In this document: piece after piece, positions 18,375-27,691 of the stretch
Numbering within the stretch: position 1 is the first letter of the stretch
Layout: each line of letters starts with the position of its first letter
NCBI GenBank assembly: GCA_005503215.1
Contig: SCNS01000005.1
Coordinates: 124,001-188,000 of the forward strand
Direction: 5' to 3'
DNA: 64,000 nt
Origin: Sphingomonadaceae bacterium 3R27C6
Lineage (GTDB): Bacteria; Pseudomonadota; Alphaproteobacteria; Sphingomonadales; Sphingomonadaceae
Notes under the pieces: model-generated
Databases searched by the model: none
What the model was told of the DNA's origin: nothing
What the model saw: only the letters and a program-made list of their open reading frames with translations
Position numbers and translations under genes: made by a program

Positions 18375-18896
18375 TTATTCGGCGGACGGCTTGGCGCCCG
18401 TGCTCTCGGCCTTTTCGCCCAAGAGCAGCGCGCGCGCAACCAGCAAAAGCACGCCGATCGTGATGCACGCATCGGCGACGTTGAAGATCATGAAGGGGCG
18501 GAAATCGCCGAAATGCAGGTCGGCGAAGTCGACGACATAGCCGAAGCGCACGCGGTCGACGATGTTGCCGAGCGCGCCGCCGAGGATCATCGCAAGCGCG
18601 ATCACGTCGCCCTTCGCCTGCTCGCGCGTCATCCAGAAGGCGACCGCGGCGGCGACGATCCCGGTGACCGCGACGAGCGTCCAGCGCGTCGTGTCGGTGC
18701 AGCTGGCGAACATCGACAGCGAAATGCCGCAATTTTCGGCCCAGGTCAGGTTGAAGAAGCTCGCGAGCTCGATCTGTCCCTTGGGCTCCAGCGACAAGGG
18801 GACGGTGACGACCCATTTGGTGATCTGGTCGAGGATGAAGGCGGCCGCGGCAAAAATCAGGCCGAAGCGCAAATAGGGCGAACGTGAGCTGCTCAT
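18375..18896 (-). CDS. lspA: Lipoprotein signal peptidase (signal peptidase II)
   Basis: A 173-residue inner-membrane aspartyl protease that cuts prolipoproteins before the lipidated cysteine. Four hydrophobic segments are seen. The two catalytic aspartates lie in GNIVDRV and FNVADACI, with the conserved FDLTW-like region as FFNLTWAEN. Its ATG at 18896 overlaps the ileS stop as ATGA, the usual ileS-lspA coupling. The C-terminal tail after the last helix is short and charged. Confidence 0.96.
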   Translation of the reverse strand: MSSSRSPYLRFGLIFAAAAFILDQITKWVVTVPLSLEPKGQIELASFFNLTWAENCGISLSMFASCTDTTRWTLVAVTGIVAAAVAFWMTREQAKGDVIALAMILGGALGNIVDRVRFGYVVDFADLHFGDFRPFMIFNVADACITIGVLLLVARALLLGEKAESTGAKPSAE

Positions 18897-21874
18897 GCCG
18901 CGGTCAATACCGTGTCGCAGCGATTGCACAAGCTGCCGTCGGCCTCGACCTCGGGCAGGTGGCGCCAGCAGCGGCCGCATTTGTGGTTTTCGGTGCGGGT
19001 GACGGCGAGTTCGTCGCCCGCGCGTGCGACCGACACGATGAAGATTTCCTCCAGCGCCGCCGGATCGAGCGTCGGATCGGGGATAGTGACCTCGGCCTCG
19101 AGGCTCGAACGGATCGTCTTTTCGCGGCGATAGGGTTCGATCGCCTCGGTCACCGCTTCGCGCTGGGTGCGGACGCCCGCCCATTTGCCCGCGAGCGCCG
19201 CGTCATTCCATGCCGCGTCGACGGCCGGCCATTCGAGAAGATGGACCGAACCTGCTTCGGGGTAGCGCGTGCCCCAGACTTCCTCGGCGGTGAACACCAG
19301 CACCGGCGCGGCGTAACGCACCAGCGCGTGGAACAGGGTATCGAGCACGCTGCGATACGCGCGGCGGGTGTCGGTGCCGAGCGGCGCGGCGGGGCCGAGG
19401 TCGCAGTAGAGGACGTCCTTGCGGATGTCGAAATAGAAGGCCGACAGATCCTCGTTGCAGAAATCGGCGAGCAGGCGCGTGTAGCCGTTGAAATCGAAAT
19501 CATCGACCGCCTGATGCATCTTCGCATCGAGATCGGCGAGCAGGCTGAGCATGTACCGCTCAAGCTCGGGCATCGCCGCGACGTCGCTGATGCGTTCCTC
19601 TTCCGAAAACCCGTCGAGCGCGCCGAGCAGATAGCGGAAGGTGTTGCGCAGCTTGCGATACTGGTCGGCGACCCCCTTTAGGATTTCGTCGCCGATACGG
19701 TGGTCCTCGGTGAAGTCGACGCTCAGCGCCCACAGACGGATGATGTCGGCGCCGTTGGTTTCCATCACCTTGACGGGATCGGTCGTGTTGCCGAGCGACT
19801 TCGACTGTTTGAAGCCCTTGGCGTCCATCGTGAAGCCGTGGGTTAGCACCGCCTTATACGGCGCCTTGCCGCGCGTGCCGCACGACTCGAGCAGCGACGA
19901 CTGGAACCAGCCGCGATGCTGGTCGCTACCTTCGAGGTAGAGGTCGGCGCTGTGCGTCGAGCCGTCGTGGCGGACGAGCGCGGGCCATTTGCCGCTTTCG
20001 AGCACGAAGGCGTGGGTGCAGCCCGAATCGAACCAGACGTCGAGAATGTCGACGATGCGCTCATAATCGGCGGCGTCATATTGATCGCCGAGATATTCCT
20101 GCGCGCGCGCGTCGTTCCATGCGTCGACGCCGCCTTCCTTCACCGCCGCGACGATGCGGTCGTTGACGATCGGGTCGTTCAGATAATGGCCGGTCTTGCG
20201 GTCGACGAAGAGCGTGATCGGCACGCCCCACGCGCGCTGGCGGCTGAGCACCCAGTCGGGGCGGCCCTCGACCATGCTGCCGATGCGGTTACGGCCCTTG
20301 GCGGGGACGAAGCGCGTGTCGTCGATCGCCGGCATCGCCGTTTGGCGCAGCGTGGGGGCGTCGCAAAGCTCTTCCTTGTGCGGATCGAGCGCGCCGCCCT
20401 CATTCTCCCAGCGCCGGTCGCTCGGCGTCTTGGGCGAGATGTGCGTCATCACCTTGTCCATCGGCACGAACCATTGCGGGGTGCAGCGATAGATGACCTT
20501 GGCCTTCGAGCGCCAGCTGTGCGGGTAGCTGTGCTTGTAGTCGGCCGACGCGGCGAGCAGCGCGCCGGCTTCGCGGAGGTCGGTGCAGATCGGGCCGTCA
20601 GGGGCGTTGAACTTGGGATTGATCACCGAGCCCTGGCCGCCGAGCCAGCCCCAATCCTCACGATATTTCCCGTCGCCCTCGACCGCGAACACGGGGTCGA
20701 GCCCGTTCGCCTTGCAGAGGTCGAAATCGTCCTCGCCATGGTCGGGCGACATATGGACGAGCCCGGTGCCGCTGTCGGTGGTGACGAAATCGCCCGCGAG
20801 GAGGGGGCGCGGACGCGCGAAGAAGCCGCCGAGCGCGTGCATCGGATGGCGGGCGATGGTGCCGGCAAGGTCGGCGCCTTTGCCGCGCCACACAACATCG
20901 TCAAGGAGGACCGCTTTGCAGCCGTCGGTGGTGTCTTGCGTGGCGAGGCGTAGCTTAAACGATTCCAGCAGTTGCGCTGCCACGAGGACGCGGCGGAACG
21001 AGGACGTCTCGAGAAGCTCCGGTACTGCACGAGTCACTTCATCGAGCTGGCCCGAACGCACGTCGATGTTGACCAGAACATACTCGACATCCGGCCCATA
21101 GGCCAAAGCCTGGTTGACCGGGATCGTCCACGGGGTGGTCGTCCAGATTACCGCATGCGCGCCGACCAGCTCGGCGATCGGGCTCTCGACGATCTCGAAC
21201 GCGACATCGATCTGGGTCGAGACGATATCCTCATATTCGATCTCGGCCTCGGCGAGCGCGGTCTTTTCGACCGGCGACCACATCACCGGCTTGGCGCCGC
21301 GATAGAGCATGTCGTTCGCGGCGAATTTGAGCAGTTCGCGCACGATCGTGGCCTCGGCCTCATAATCCATCGTCAGATACGGATGGTCCCAGTCGCCACC
21401 GATGCCGAGGCGCTTCAGCTGTTCGCGCTGGGTGTCGACCCAATGCTGCGCATAGGCGCGGCATTCGGCGCGAAACTCCTCGACCGGAACCTCGTCCTTG
21501 TTGAGCTTTTTCTTGCGATACTGCTCCTCGACCTTCCACTCGATCGGCAGGCCGTGGCAGTCCCAGCCGGGGACGTAGGGCGAATCCTTGCCCTTCAGCG
21601 TCTGGGTGCGGACGACCATGTCCTTCAGGATATGGTTGAGCGCATGGCCGATGTGCATGTCGCCATTGGCGTAGGGCGGGCCGTCGTGGAGGATGAACTG
21701 GTCGCGGCCCTTGCGGCTTTCGCGAATCTGTCCTTCCAGATTGCCCTCGATCCATTTGGCGAGAATCAGCGGTTCCTTCTGCGGCAGGCCGGCCTTCATC
21801 GGGAAGTCGGTCTTGGGCAGGAAGACGGTGTCGCGATAATCGCGCTGTTCGGCGGCGGGCGTGCTCTCGGTCAT
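18893..21874 (-). CDS. ileS: Isoleucyl-tRNA synthetase
   Basis: A 993-residue class I synthetase. The HIGH motif appears as GDMHIGHALNH, the editing domain has WTTTPWTIPVN, and the C-terminal zinc finger is CGRCWRH...CNRC. The catalytic KMSKS loop reads KQSKSLGNT: the methionine is glutamine, while the two lysines and serines are kept. Start: ATG 21874 gives the expected MTESTPAAEQRDYRDTVFLP; 12 more in-frame codons upstream lack support. It couples to lspA by a 4-bp overlap. A palindromic repeat fills the space between it and the upstream GDPD-like gene. Confidence 0.97.
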   Translation of the reverse strand: MTESTPAAEQRDYRDTVFLPKTDFPMKAGLPQKEPLILAKWIEGNLEGQIRESRKGRDQFILHDGPPYANGDMHIGHALNHILKDMVVRTQTLKGKDSPYVPGWDCHGLPIEWKVEEQYRKKKLNKDEVPVEEFRAECRAYAQHWVDTQREQLKRLGIGGDWDHPYLTMDYEAEATIVRELLKFAANDMLYRGAKPVMWSPVEKTALAEAEIEYEDIVSTQIDVAFEIVESPIAELVGAHAVIWTTTPWTIPVNQALAYGPDVEYVLVNIDVRSGQLDEVTRAVPELLETSSFRRVLVAAQLLESFKLRLATQDTTDGCKAVLLDDVVWRGKGADLAGTIARHPMHALGGFFARPRPLLAGDFVTTDSGTGLVHMSPDHGEDDFDLCKANGLDPVFAVEGDGKYREDWGWLGGQGSVINPKFNAPDGPICTDLREAGALLAASADYKHSYPHSWRSKAKVIYRCTPQWFVPMDKVMTHISPKTPSDRRWENEGGALDPHKEELCDAPTLRQTAMPAIDDTRFVPAKGRNRIGSMVEGRPDWVLSRQRAWGVPITLFVDRKTGHYLNDPIVNDRIVAAVKEGGVDAWNDARAQEYLGDQYDAADYERIVDILDVWFDSGCTHAFVLESGKWPALVRHDGSTHSADLYLEGSDQHRGWFQSSLLESCGTRGKAPYKAVLTHGFTMDAKGFKQSKSLGNTTDPVKVMETNGADIIRLWALSVDFTEDHRIGDEILKGVADQYRKLRNTFRYLLGALDGFSEEERISDVAAMPELERYMLSLLADLDAKMHQAVDDFDFNGYTRLLADFCNEDLSAFYFDIRKDVLYCDLGPAAPLGTDTRRAYRSVLDTLFHALVRYAAPVLVFTAEEVWGTRYPEAGSVHLLEWPAVDAAWNDAALAGKWAGVRTQREAVTEAIEPYRREKTIRSSLEAEVTIPDPTLDPAALEEIFIVSVARAGDELAVTRTENHKCGRCWRHLPEVEADGSLCNRCDTVLTAA

Positions 21875-21920
21875 GGTGGCGGCGCTTAGCGCAGTTTTGG
21901 ACGGGAGCAAACAGCGGTTT

Positions 21921-22073
21921 CCCTCTCCCCTTGCGGGAGAGGGCAGCGAGACTTGTGAACTTGTTCACTAGTCGCAGGGGGAGAGGGGGCGATAGGCCGC
22001 ACCCCCCTCTCCCAGCTTCGCCTAGACAGCAAGCTGCCAAGGCTGCGCAACCCTCTCCCGCGAGGGGAGAGGG
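21921..22073. repeat. Palindromic intergenic repeat, copy A
   Basis: A 153-bp element whose two 23-bp ends (21921-21943 and 22051-22073) are inverted repeats of each other with one mismatch, and each end is itself a near-perfect hairpin of the CCCTCTCCC...GGGAGAGGG type. The interior carries CAGCAAGCTGCCAAGG. Copies B (23133-23297) and C (53565-53679) share ends and interior. It lies between the GDPD-like stop and the ileS start. Confidence 0.85.
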
Positions 22074-22078
22074 ATTGG

Positions 22079-23119
22079 CTATTTCTGCCGCGGACGCAGC
22101 GCGGGGCCGAGATTGTAGATGTCGTCGATCCACACATAGCCGGTGAAGCTGGCGGGCACCTTGGTCAGCTGGCCGACCTCGGACAGCCCCATGCCGCCCC
22201 TTTCGTCGCCGCGCGGGCCGGTGAGGAGGATGCGCGTGCCATGCTTTGCGGCGCGGTCCTGCAGGCGGTCGGGCCAACCCCAATAGGCCCATTGATAGTT
22301 CAGCGGCACCATGATCGTGCCGCCGATGCAGCTTGGCGGATACCAGCCCGACCAGCCATATTTGATATAATCGGTCGTGCAGCGCTTGGCGGCATCGGGG
22401 TCCATCGTCCATGCCTTGGGCGCCTTGGCGCGGATCACGTCCATCAGGCGCGCGTTGCCGAAGAAACCGAAGCGCGGATCGTTGGCGTCGATACCCGCGC
22501 GCGCGAAGGCGGCGAGGACGAGTTCGGCCTCCTTCGGATCGCGCGACTTGAAGTTGATCAGCAGCGATGCGTGGCCGAGCGTGCCCAGCACTTCGTCGAG
22601 GCTGGGCATCAGGCCGACGCCCTTGCCGCGGAGCGGGAAGGTCCGGCCGCCGTCGGCGGTGTAGCCATAGCCGATATCGAGCGCCTTCAATTCGGCCATC
22701 GTATGGTCGCGGATCGGCCCCTTGCCGTCGGTGCGGCAATCGAGCGTCCAGTCGTGGAAGATCGCGACCTGTCCGTCCTTCGTGCCCGCGACGTCGAATT
22801 TGACCATGTTCGCGTCGCGGCCGATCGCCGCCTTCATCGAGGGCAGGCTGTTTTCGATATAGTCATGCTCGGGCGGCCGGATGCGCGTCGCGGTGCATGT
22901 CTCGTCGGTAATGCCGCTGTGATCGAACAGCTGCGACACCCCGCGATGGGCAATCAGCACGCGCTTGCCGGTGGGATCGGGGGCGAGGAAGCTGGCGTTC
23001 GACAGCGTGAACCAGGCGACGACAAGCGCGAAGACCCAGAGGAAAATCTTGGTGCGCCGCTTCATCGGCTTTTTCGGCGGGCCTTCGAGCCCGGCGGCCC
23101 AGTCTTCGCTATCGGTCAT
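22079..23119 (-). CDS. Glycerophosphodiester phosphodiesterase-like protein, membrane-anchored
   Basis: A 346-residue protein with an N-terminal membrane anchor (IFLWVFALVVAWF, about residues 26-42) and a GDPD-type TIM barrel: LIAHRGVSQ, ENSLPSMKAAIG, then FDVAGTKDGQVAIFHDWTLD. GDPDs hydrolyse glycerophosphodiesters using a metal held by Glu and Asp residues. In the usual E-x-D block the first Glu appears replaced by Lys (VKFDV), so metal binding may be altered. The long insertion between HRG and EN (TATRIRPPEHDYIEN) is also unusual. The gene sits between ribF and ileS, normally close neighbours, and is flanked on both sides by copies of one repeat. ATG 23119 follows a G-rich site and is preferred to 23131. 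Confidence 0.82.
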   Translation of the reverse strand: MTDSEDWAAGLEGPPKKPMKRRTKIFLWVFALVVAWFTLSNASFLAPDPTGKRVLIAHRGVSQLFDHSGITDETCTATRIRPPEHDYIENSLPSMKAAIGRDANMVKFDVAGTKDGQVAIFHDWTLDCRTDGKGPIRDHTMAELKALDIGYGYTADGGRTFPLRGKGVGLMPSLDEVLGTLGHASLLINFKSRDPKEAELVLAAFARAGIDANDPRFGFFGNARLMDVIRAKAPKAWTMDPDAAKRCTTDYIKYGWSGWYPPSCIGGTIMVPLNYQWAYWGWPDRLQDRAAKHGTRILLTGPRGDERGGMGLSEVGQLTKVPASFTGYVWIDDIYNLGPALRPRQK

Positions 23120-23132
23120 TGATCCCCCCATT

Positions 23133-23297
23133 TCCTCTCCCCTTGCGGGAGAGGGCAGTGAGACTTGCGAGCTTGCTCGCTAGTCGCAGCGGGGGAGGGG
23201 GGGTGTGCCCTAACGAAACGGCGCCGCCCCCTCTCCCAGCGTCGCCTAGGCAGCAAGCTGCCAAGGCTGCACAACCCTCTCCCGCAAGGGGAGAGGG
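23133..23297. repeat. Palindromic intergenic repeat, copy B
   Basis: A 165-bp element in the same orientation as copy A, with the same hairpin ends (23133-23155 and 23275-23297) and the same CAGCAAGCTGCCAAGGCTGC interior. It begins 14 bp upstream of the GDPD-like start and ends directly against the ribF stop codon at 23298, so it fills the whole intergenic space. Confidence 0.85.
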
Positions 23298-24227
23298 CTA
23301 GATGTCGGCGAGCAACGCCTTCGCCTCGTCGCAATCCGCCGCGATTTGCGCCATCAGCGCGTCCATGCTGTCGAACTTCGCCTCCGGCCGGATGAAGGCG
23401 TGGAAGGCGACGTCGATTTCCTGCCCGTAGAGATCTTCGGCGAAGTCGAAGAAATGCGGTTCGAGCAGCTCCTTCGGCGGGTCGAAGCTCGGGCGGATGC
23501 CGAGGTTCGCGGCGCCCTTCAGGATGCGGCCATCGGGAAGGCGGCCGGTGACGGCGTAGATGCCGTAACGCGGGCGCAGATACTGCCCCATTTCGAGGTT
23601 CGCGGTCGGGAAACCGAGCAGGCGGCCGTTCTTGTCGCCGTGCTGGACGACATTGCGCACGGTGAAGGGGCGCGTGAGCAGGCGTGTCGCGGCGGCGCAG
23701 TCGCCCGCCTGCAACGCCTCGCGGATGCGGCTCGACGAGACGACTTCCTCGGCGTCGTCGACGGGCGCGACCATTTCGGTGAAGAAGCCGAGGCGGCGGG
23801 CATGGTCGGCGAGCGTGACGACGTTGCCGCCGCGGCCCTTGCCGAAGACGAAGTCGGCGCCGGTGACGACCCCCGCGGCGCCGTAGCGACCCAGCAGCAG
23901 CTCGGTGATGAAATCCTCGGCGGTCGTCGCGGCGAGCGTAGCATCGAACGGCAGGACGAGCATCGCGTCGGCGCCCGCCGCGGCGAACAATTCCTGTCTT
24001 TGGTCGAGCGTCGTGAGGCGGAAGGGCGGGACGTCGGGTTTGAAGAAGCGCACCGGATGCGGGTCGAAGGTCGCGACAATCGCGGGTCGGCCCTCGTCGC
24101 GCGCGTGGCGCACCGCGCGGCCGACGACCGCCTGATGTCCGGCGTGGAAGCCGTCGAAATTGCCGAGCGCGATCACCCCGTCGCGCAAGGGCTCTTCGAT
24201 GCGGTTGTGGCCGTCGAGGCGGATCAT
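23298..24227 (-). CDS. ribF: Bifunctional riboflavin kinase / FAD synthetase
   Basis: A 309-residue protein that phosphorylates riboflavin to FMN and adenylylates FMN to FAD. The N-terminal nucleotidyltransferase domain carries GNFDGFHAGHQ and, near residue 160, SSSRIREAL. The C-terminal flavokinase domain carries GFPTANL and the catalytic-type EPHFFDF. The length is that of a complete bacterial RibF. Its start overlaps the stop of the M19 dipeptidase gene by ATGA. The stop codon abuts repeat copy B. Confidence 0.96.
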   Translation of the reverse strand: MIRLDGHNRIEEPLRDGVIALGNFDGFHAGHQAVVGRAVRHARDEGRPAIVATFDPHPVRFFKPDVPPFRLTTLDQRQELFAAAGADAMLVLPFDATLAATTAEDFITELLLGRYGAAGVVTGADFVFGKGRGGNVVTLADHARRLGFFTEMVAPVDDAEEVVSSSRIREALQAGDCAAATRLLTRPFTVRNVVQHGDKNGRLLGFPTANLEMGQYLRPRYGIYAVTGRLPDGRILKGAANLGIRPSFDPPKELLEPHFFDFAEDLYGQEIDVAFHAFIRPEAKFDSMDALMAQIAADCDEAKALLADI

Positions 24228-25417
24228 GGCGCCGACACGAAGGGGGGCGGCGTCAGCGGGACCAGCCCCGCCTTGAGCACGCGGATCGCGTTGCCGCCCA
24301 TCGCGGCGCGGATTTCGTCGTCGCTGAAACCCGCGTCGATCAGCGCCTGCGTCACCTGGACGAGCCTCGACGTGTCGAAACGCACGGTGGTGGCGCCGTC
24401 ATAATCGCTGCCGAGCGCGACGTGACTGATGCCGACGAGGTCGCGGACATGCTTCATCGCGTTCGCGATGCTCGCGGGCGAGGTGTCGCAGACCGCGGCG
24501 TCCCAATAGCCGATGCCGACGAGGCCGCCGGTCGCGGCGACGCCCCTGATCTGTTCGTCGGACAGGTTGCGGTTGACCTTGCACGTCGCTTGCACGCCGC
24601 CGTGGCTCGAGACGACCGGGCGGCGCGCGAGTTTGAGGATGTCGGCGACGCAGGCGTTCGAGCAATGCGCGATGTCGACGATCATGCCCTTGGCTTCCAT
24701 CGTTTCGACGACCTGCCGGCCGATCGGGGTGAGCCCGCCCTTCTTGAGGCCGTGCATCGACCCCGCGAGATCATTGTCGAAGAAATGGGTCAGCCCCGCC
24801 ATCCGGAACCCCGCGGTGTAGAGCTTGTCGAGATTCGCGAGCTTGCCTTCGAGGCCGTGGAGCCCCTCGATGCTGAGCATCGCGCCGACGGGTGGCACCT
24901 CGCCCCGGCGGTCGGCGAGCAGCGTGTCGATATCCTCGGGCGCATCGACCGCGCGCAGTTTGCCCGCTGACGTGGCAGCCGCGCGGTGGAGCTTTTCGGC
25001 GTGCCACAGCGAACGTTCGAGCAGCGAGTTCCACGTCCGCACCGGCTGGAGCTGCGCGATCACGAGAGCGGTGATATTGTCGGTGTCGCCGCCATTGGCG
25101 TCGTAATTCTGACCCTTGGGCGACTTGGTCGTACTCGCGAGCACCTGCAGCGCGACATTGCCGTCCTCAAGCCGCGGCAGGTCCATATGGCCGCGCTCGG
25201 CGCGATCGAGGATGTCGCGCTTCCATAGCAGGGTATCGCTGTGGAGGTCGACGATCGTCAGCGTCCGGTGCAACGCCTTCGCGCGTTCGCTGACCGTCAG
25301 GAGCGGTTTGCCGTCGATCTTGTTGGTGCTGCGTTCGAGCATGCCCGGGGCGAGGGCGAAAAAGGCGAGCGCGGCGACCGCGACAGTTAGCAATATGCCG
25401 ATCAGCCAGCGACGCAT
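24224..25417 (-). CDS. M19 family membrane dipeptidase
   Basis: A 397-residue zinc dipeptidase of the renal-dipeptidase family, which splits dipeptides including D-residue and dehydropeptide forms. The first metal motif is seen in VDLHSDTLL (His-x-Asp), the bridging Glu in LSIEGLHGL, and the later ligands in DIAHCS and VVSSHGG; GSDYDG closes the barrel. The N-terminus is a single hydrophobic anchor (residues 4-26), so the enzyme should face the periplasm. It overlaps ribF by 4 bp and follows folA closely, probably one transcript. Confidence 0.93.
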   Translation of the reverse strand: MRRWLIGILLTVAVAALAFFALAPGMLERSTNKIDGKPLLTVSERAKALHRTLTIVDLHSDTLLWKRDILDRAERGHMDLPRLEDGNVALQVLASTTKSPKGQNYDANGGDTDNITALVIAQLQPVRTWNSLLERSLWHAEKLHRAAATSAGKLRAVDAPEDIDTLLADRRGEVPPVGAMLSIEGLHGLEGKLANLDKLYTAGFRMAGLTHFFDNDLAGSMHGLKKGGLTPIGRQVVETMEAKGMIVDIAHCSNACVADILKLARRPVVSSHGGVQATCKVNRNLSDEQIRGVAATGGLVGIGYWDAAVCDTSPASIANAMKHVRDLVGISHVALGSDYDGATTVRFDTSRLVQVTQALIDAGFSDDEIRAAMGGNAIRVLKAGLVPLTPPPFVSAP

Positions 25418-25421
25418 GGGC

Positions 25422-25913
25422 CTATTTCCTTGTCAGCGTGACGAAGCTGTACGCCGGGCGGCCGGCGTCGTCGGCGGGATGATCCTCGCGCACCGTCTCG
25501 TGCCACTCGGCCGCCGCCGGATAGTCGATCACCGCGTCGCCCTTGGGCTCAAGCGCGACTTCGGTGAGTTCGATGCGGTCGGCGAGGGGAAGGAAGAGAC
25601 GATAGATTTCGGCGCCGCCGATCACCATCACATGCGGCGCGTTGGCGAGGCGCAGTGCCTCCTCGATCGTCGCCACGGGTTCGGCGCCCTCGTCCTGCCA
25701 TTCGGCATCGCGGGTGAGGACGATGTGGCGGCGGCCTTCGAGGATCGCGGGCAGGCTGTCGAATGTCTTGCGCCCCATGATCATCGGGCGGCCCATCGTC
25801 ACCTGCTTGAAGCGGCGAAGGTCGGCGGGCAGGTGCCAGGGCATCTTGCCATTGGCGCCGATCACGCCGTTCGATGCGCGCGCGAGGATCAGCGTGATTT
25901 CGGGATGATTCAT
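25422..25913 (-). CDS. folA: Dihydrofolate reductase
   Basis: A 163-residue enzyme that reduces dihydrofolate to tetrahydrofolate with NADPH. Characteristic blocks are ASNGVIGANGKMPWHLPADLR, MGRKTFDSL and VIGGAEIYRLF. The active-site acid is the Asp in the LPADL block. The ATG at 25913 overlaps the purK stop by 4 bp. Together with purE-purK upstream it links purine and folate supply. No antifolate-resistance feature can be judged from sequence alone. Confidence 0.96.
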   Translation of the reverse strand: MNHPEITLILARASNGVIGANGKMPWHLPADLRRFKQVTMGRPMIMGRKTFDSLPAILEGRRHIVLTRDAEWQDEGAEPVATIEEALRLANAPHVMVIGGAEIYRLFLPLADRIELTEVALEPKGDAVIDYPAAAEWHETVREDHPADDAGRPAYSFVTLTRK

Positions 25914-26983
25914 GCGGGAGAAGTTCCAACCCAGGTTGCATGGCCGAGCTTGCGGCCGTCGCGGACCTCGGCCTTGCCATAATGATGGACGTGACACGCG
26001 GGGTCGGCGAGCAGGTCGGGCACCGTCTCGATCCCGCCGCCGATGAGGTTGTGCATCACGACCGGCAGCGCCGCGGTGGCGGTGCTGCCGAGCGGCAGGC
26101 CGGCGACGGCGCGGATGTGATTTTCGAACTGGCTGACCACCGCGCCCTCGATCGTCCAATGGCCGCTGTTGTGGACGCGGGGTGCCATCTCGTTGAAGAC
26201 GGGGCCGTCGTCGCACGCGAAAAACTCGCCGGTGAGGACGCCGACATAACCCAGCTCTTCGGCGATCTTTGCCATCAGCGCGCGCGCCTCGTCCTGCTGG
26301 TCGAGCACGGCTTGCGGCGGCGGCAGCGTCGAGGTCGCCAGGATGCCGCCGTCGTGAACATTGACGGGGCTGTCCCAGAAGCGGACCTCGCCGTCGATGC
26401 CGCGCACGAGGATGACCGAAAATTCATGCTCGAAGTCGACGAAGCCTTCGAGCACCGCGGCGTGACGGCCGATGCCGTCCCATGCCGCATCGGCGTCGGC
26501 GGCGGTCATGATGCGCGCCTGTCCCTTGCCGTCATAGCCCATGCGGACGGTCTTGAGGATCGCCGGGGCGCCGATCTGTTCGAGTGCGGCGTCGAGCGCC
26601 GCGCGGTCCGGCACCGCGGCGAAAGGCGCGGGGCGGCCGCCGAGCCCGGCGACGAAATTCTTTTCGGTCAGCCGGTCCTGCGCGATTTCCAGCCCGGCGG
26701 CACCGGGGCGCACCGCGACATGCCCCGAAAGGAAGCGCACCGTGTCGACGGGCACATTTTCGAATTCGTAGGTGACGACGTCGCACGTGGCGGCAAAGGC
26801 GGCGAGGCGCGGTTCGTCGTCCCACGCGGCCTGGCTGTGGTGCGCGGTCACTTCTGCGGCGACGCTTGTCGCGTCGGGGGCATAGATATGGACGCGGTAG
26901 CCGAGCTGCGCCGCTGCGACCGCGAGCATGCGGCCGAGCTGGCCGCCGCCGAGGATGCCGATCGTCGAACCGGGTGGCAGCAA
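25910..26983 (-). CDS. purK: N5-carboxyaminoimidazole ribonucleotide synthase
   Basis: A 357-residue ATP-grasp enzyme that converts AIR and bicarbonate to N5-CAIR, the step before PurE. It begins with the dinucleotide-like loop IGILGGGQLGRML, has the ATP-grasp segments KTVRMGYDGKGQ and VLEGFVDFEHEFSV, and ends the active site with GEFFACDDGPVFNEMAPRVHNSGHW. I take TTG 26983 as the start: GAGGG is 9 nt upstream, no ATG exists before the glycine loop without running back into purE, and the purE stop lies 4 nt away. Confidence 0.94.
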   Translation of the reverse strand: MLPPGSTIGILGGGQLGRMLAVAAAQLGYRVHIYAPDATSVAAEVTAHHSQAAWDDEPRLAAFAATCDVVTYEFENVPVDTVRFLSGHVAVRPGAAGLEIAQDRLTEKNFVAGLGGRPAPFAAVPDRAALDAALEQIGAPAILKTVRMGYDGKGQARIMTAADADAAWDGIGRHAAVLEGFVDFEHEFSVILVRGIDGEVRFWDSPVNVHDGGILATSTLPPPQAVLDQQDEARALMAKIAEELGYVGVLTGEFFACDDGPVFNEMAPRVHNSGHWTIEGAVVSQFENHIRAVAGLPLGSTATAALPVVMHNLIGGGIETVPDLLADPACHVHHYGKAEVRDGRKLGHATWVGTSPA

Positions 26984-26987
26984 GCGA

Positions 26988-27497
26988 TCAGCCCTCGCGC
27001 ACGGGGGTGGGGGCGACGCTGTTCGTCTGCGCTTCGCGCCAGGCGTCGAGTTTTTGTGCCAGATTGGCATCATTATTCGCGAGCAGCGCGGCGGCGAACA
27101 GGCCGGCGTTGGTCGCGCCCGCCTTGCCGATCGCAAAGGTCGCGACGGGAATGCCGCCGGGCATCTGGACGATCGAATAGAGGCTGTCGACGCCGCTGAG
27201 TGCCGCCGACTGGACGGGGACGCCGAGCACCGGCACGCGCGTCATCGACGCGACCATGCCGGGCAGATGCGCGGCGCCGCCAGCGCCCGCGATGATCGCC
27301 TTGAGGCCGCGGCCTGCCGCGCTTTTGGCATAGTTTACAAGGCGGTCGGGGGTGCGGTGCGCCGAGACGATCTGCACCTCGTGCGCGATGCCGAACTCTT
27401 CGAGGATCTGGACCGCGTGCGCCATCGTCGGCCAGTCCGACTGGCTGCCCATGACGACACCAACACTAACCTTGGCCTGCGGGGCGGTTTCGCCCAT
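26988..27497 (-). CDS. purE: N5-carboxyaminoimidazole ribonucleotide mutase
   Basis: A 169-residue class I PurE that moves the carboxyl group from N5-CAIR to CAIR in purine synthesis. Conserved blocks are [21 protein letters not shown] with the catalytic His, and [19 protein letters not shown] lies 7 nt upstream of ATG 27497. It heads the minus-strand series purE-purK-folA-M19-ribF, in which the genes overlap by 4 bp or are separated by only a few bases. Confidence 0.97.
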   Translation of the reverse strand: MGETAPQAKVSVGVVMGSQSDWPTMAHAVQILEEFGIAHEVQIVSAHRTPDRLVNYAKSAAGRGLKAIIAGAGGAAHLPGMVASMTRVPVLGVPVQSAALSGVDSLYSIVQMPGGIPVATFAIGKAGATNAGLFAAALLANNDANLAQKLDAWREAQTNSVAPTPVREG

Positions 27498-27691
27498 TTC
27501 AATCCCTCCTGCCCCGGCTTCATCGCGTGTGAATCGCCGCCGATCCCCCCTAGCGACTGCTTTGCGTGCGGGCAACGCCGCGCGATTGATGTCGCCGCGT
27601 TTACCGATTGGTATCAAGTCGGGACTAGGGTTGCCGCTCAATATCCATCGGCATCCGGCCGGGGATCGTGGGTTGGGTTCGGGGACGGTGA

